Below the pieces are notes generated by a model. That model made no database searches. It was not told the DNA's origin and saw only the letters and a list, made by a program, of their open reading frames with translations. From the NCBI RefSeq assembly GCF_943193095.1, contig NZ_CALPCV010000005.1, positions 53,752 through 117,751 on the forward strand: a DNA stretch of 64,000 nucleotides. The letters are read 5' to 3'. Positions 62,843 through 64,000 of this stretch are shown here, piece after piece. This DNA is from Parasutterella muris (GTDB taxonomy: Bacteria > Pseudomonadota > Gammaproteobacteria > Burkholderiales > Burkholderiaceae_F). A program made the position numbers and the translations under genes. How positions within the stretch are numbered: position 1 is the first letter of the stretch; every line of letters starts with the position of its first letter.

Positions 62843-63542
62843 CCGTCCCACATTGCTGATGAACTCGTTATCAGCGGCCCCGCAAGCATGTTTTTCGCTT
62901 CGTATTCCTTATCTATACAACGACCGGGATTACTGTGGAGACCCAAAGAATACACCCGGGCATGAAAATGGTTCGGGGTCTCCCGGTCCATGCGGAGGGT
63001 GCTTCAATTTGGAGCTTCTGGATGCGGACGGAGAAACAATAGCGGCGCTAAAAAACAAAGATCGCTATGACGCAGACCCTTATGAAATGTTTCATGGAAC
63101 ATGGGGCGATTTTTATGGCTCGGCTCGTTCATTCTATGAGCCTCTGTCTTTGGTAAATCCTGCCAAGAGGAATACTCCAATACGAACGATTAGGTTTAAT
63201 TTTTGTTTTTTTGACGGTGAATTTGCAACGATGCTTTCTCGGAGGCCCCTTGCGGCAGACCGTATAGGGAGCATGCGGATGCTTCTGGAAACCACAACCA
63301 ATACCTATCAGGTAATGAGGGACAGTGCTATTTACTGCTATTACTATTTTTTCGGCACGCCAGATGGCGAGGAAATTGGAGGCCTGATGATAAGCGACTC
63401 GAATGGAGAGCAGGCAGATGTGAGCGTGAATATTCCAGAGACTTTGACTATTTACTACAAGGACGTTCGCCAGATCAGTGTGGCGGTGACGTCAGGACTG
63501 GTTATGTGGATGTATCCGCCCGATATAGGTGACATTGTGTAG
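62835..63542 (+). CDS. Tail-region protein of unknown function, cysteine-containing
   Basis: This 235-aa protein has a Gly/Pro/Cys-rich segment (CGDPKNTPGHENGSGSPGPC) with several cysteines near the N terminus, then a beta-rich body. No family recognised. GGAGG lies 6 nt before the ATG at 62835. It overlaps the previous gene. It may be a fibre-tip or receptor-binding accessory protein. Confidence 0.65.
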   Translation: MFNRPTLLMNSLSAAPQACFSLRIPYLYNDRDYCGDPKNTPGHENGSGSPGPCGGCFNLELLDADGETIAALKNKDRYDADPYEMFHGTWGDFYGSARSFYEPLSLVNPAKRNTPIRTIRFNFCFFDGEFATMLSRRPLAADRIGSMRMLLETTTNTYQVMRDSAIYCYYYFFGTPDGEEIGGLMISDSNGEQADVSVNIPETLTIYYKDVRQISVAVTSGLVMWMYPPDIGDIV

Positions 63543-63576
63543 CCGTCTTCAAATAACTCTTTAATTGGAGTTTTAC

Positions 63577-63897
63577 GTGATTAAACATACTGACTTACTC
63601 AATACTCTCATCGCCTGCGTGGGAGGTCTCGGTCTGATCGCAGGGCTTCTCCGATACGTTGACGACTGGAGAGAAAAACGAAAAGAAAAGCTAATTGAGT
63701 TCTCTGTCCTTGAAGCACTGTGGGAAGCACTATCAGGAGGCGTTACCGCTATCGGTGTCTTCTGGATTCTTGAAGGCTATGGCGTCAACGAGCTTGCCGC
63801 CGTCGGGATTTCATTTATGGCTGCATATCTCGGCGTCCGAATTATTGCGCACTACATCAAACGATTTCTGGATAACAGATTAGGAGCTAAATCATGA
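63577..63897 (+). CDS. Holin
   Basis: This 106-aa protein has three hydrophobic segments (LLNTLIACVGGLGLIAGLL; SGGVTAIGVFWIL; ELAAVGISFMAAYLGVRII) and a short charged tail, resembling LydA/phage holin 2-3 proteins. GTG at 63577 has GGAG 8 nt upstream. It begins the lysis module. Confidence 0.75.
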   Translation: MIKHTDLLNTLIACVGGLGLIAGLLRYVDDWREKRKEKLIEFSVLEALWEALSGGVTAIGVFWILEGYGVNELAAVGISFMAAYLGVRIIAHYIKRFLDNRLGAKS

Positions 63898-64000
63898 GCG
63901 TCTTTTTAAATGAATGGGCAATCCGCCTATGCAGATCAGCGGCTATAGCGATTGCGGTGTGCTTTGGCTTTCTGCTTGGTTATTACTACTGCGAGAGGTC
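63894..64000 (+). CDS. Lysis-module protein with N-terminal membrane anchor (partial)
   Basis: The frame starts MSVFLNEWAIRLCRSAAIAI with one TM helix and runs off the window after 35 codons. It overlaps the holin stop by ATGA. It could be a signal-anchor endolysin, an i-spanin or a second holin; the visible part does not decide. Confidence 0.6.
   Translation, partial: MSVFLNEWAIRLCRSAAIAIAVCFGFLLGYYYCER

Larger units (their letters stand above)
29709..64000. mobile_element. Prophage, temperate myovirus (left part; continues beyond the window)
   Basis: The region runs from the tRNA to the window end and carries, in order: integrase, leftward early operon, cI/cro switch, primase-helicase, origin iterons, HNH nuclease, HK97-type packaging and head genes, Mu-type contractile tail, fibres, holin and lysis genes. 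All core structural genes look intact, so the element may be inducible. The right attachment site was not found in the window. Confidence 0.92.

Overview
The window looks like a chromosome segment of a Burkholderiales bacterium, most likely family Sutterellaceae (Sutterella/Parasutterella type). The grounds are gene content and order: an S21-YqeY-DnaG-RpoD macromolecular-synthesis cluster, a sigma-70 with a Lys/Ala-rich tail, moderate GC, and asparagine-related genes. The taxonomic call is inference. The left 29.7 kb is chromosome. The right 34.3 kb is the left part of a prophage that runs past the window end.

Chromosome. 1-2373 holds the end of clpS and clpA. A minus-strand housekeeping operon follows (ribF-ileS-lspA-coaBC-dut, 8391 down to 2381) behind a promoter near 8470. 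purN and an RsmB-type rRNA methyltransferase run on the plus strand and end at a strong terminator. A minus-strand set follows: a sensor kinase and OmpR-type regulator, then an ion-transporter-superfamily permease, an unrecognised 404-aa protein and an asparaginase. A perfect 11-bp tandem repeat of the OmpR-site type lies just upstream of the permease. rpmB-rpmG, an in-frame ispH-ogt (MGMT) fusion, ybaK, tsaD and a stand-alone McrB-N-like domain gene come next. rpsU, yqeY, dnaG, an NhaC antiporter, rpoD and tRNA-Ile2 (anticodon CAT) close the chromosomal part.

Prophage. A P4-type integrase lies immediately downstream of the tRNA, which is the probable attachment site. A Panacea-domain gene follows. 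A leftward early operon (34603 to 31856) carries SSB, a DEDD exonuclease, an excisionase-like protein and small unknowns. The cI/cro switch at 34.6-35.3 kb has four matching 16-bp operators, overlapping -35 boxes and an apparently leaderless cro. A primase-helicase gene is followed by a 330-bp array of GTATGAACA iterons, which is a probable origin. A cargo zone (39.6-42.2 kb) carries two minus-strand genes of unknown function beside an HNH nuclease.

The late genes combine an HK97-type head (TerS, TerL, portal, protease, capsid, adaptors) with a Mu-type contractile tail (sheath, tube, frameshifted chaperone, tape measure, gpN-like, gp44/45/46/47/48-like baseplate proteins, two fibre-like proteins), ending in holin and lysis genes. 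The phage is therefore a temperate myovirus with a mosaic genome.

The most unusual structure is at 55.5-57.2 kb. The 3' part of the baseplate hub gene, a following small exported-protein gene and a hairpin terminator are present twice in tandem. The second hub copy is a displaced, frameshifted fragment with a different C-terminal sequence, an arrangement that resembles displaced-tip cassette systems.
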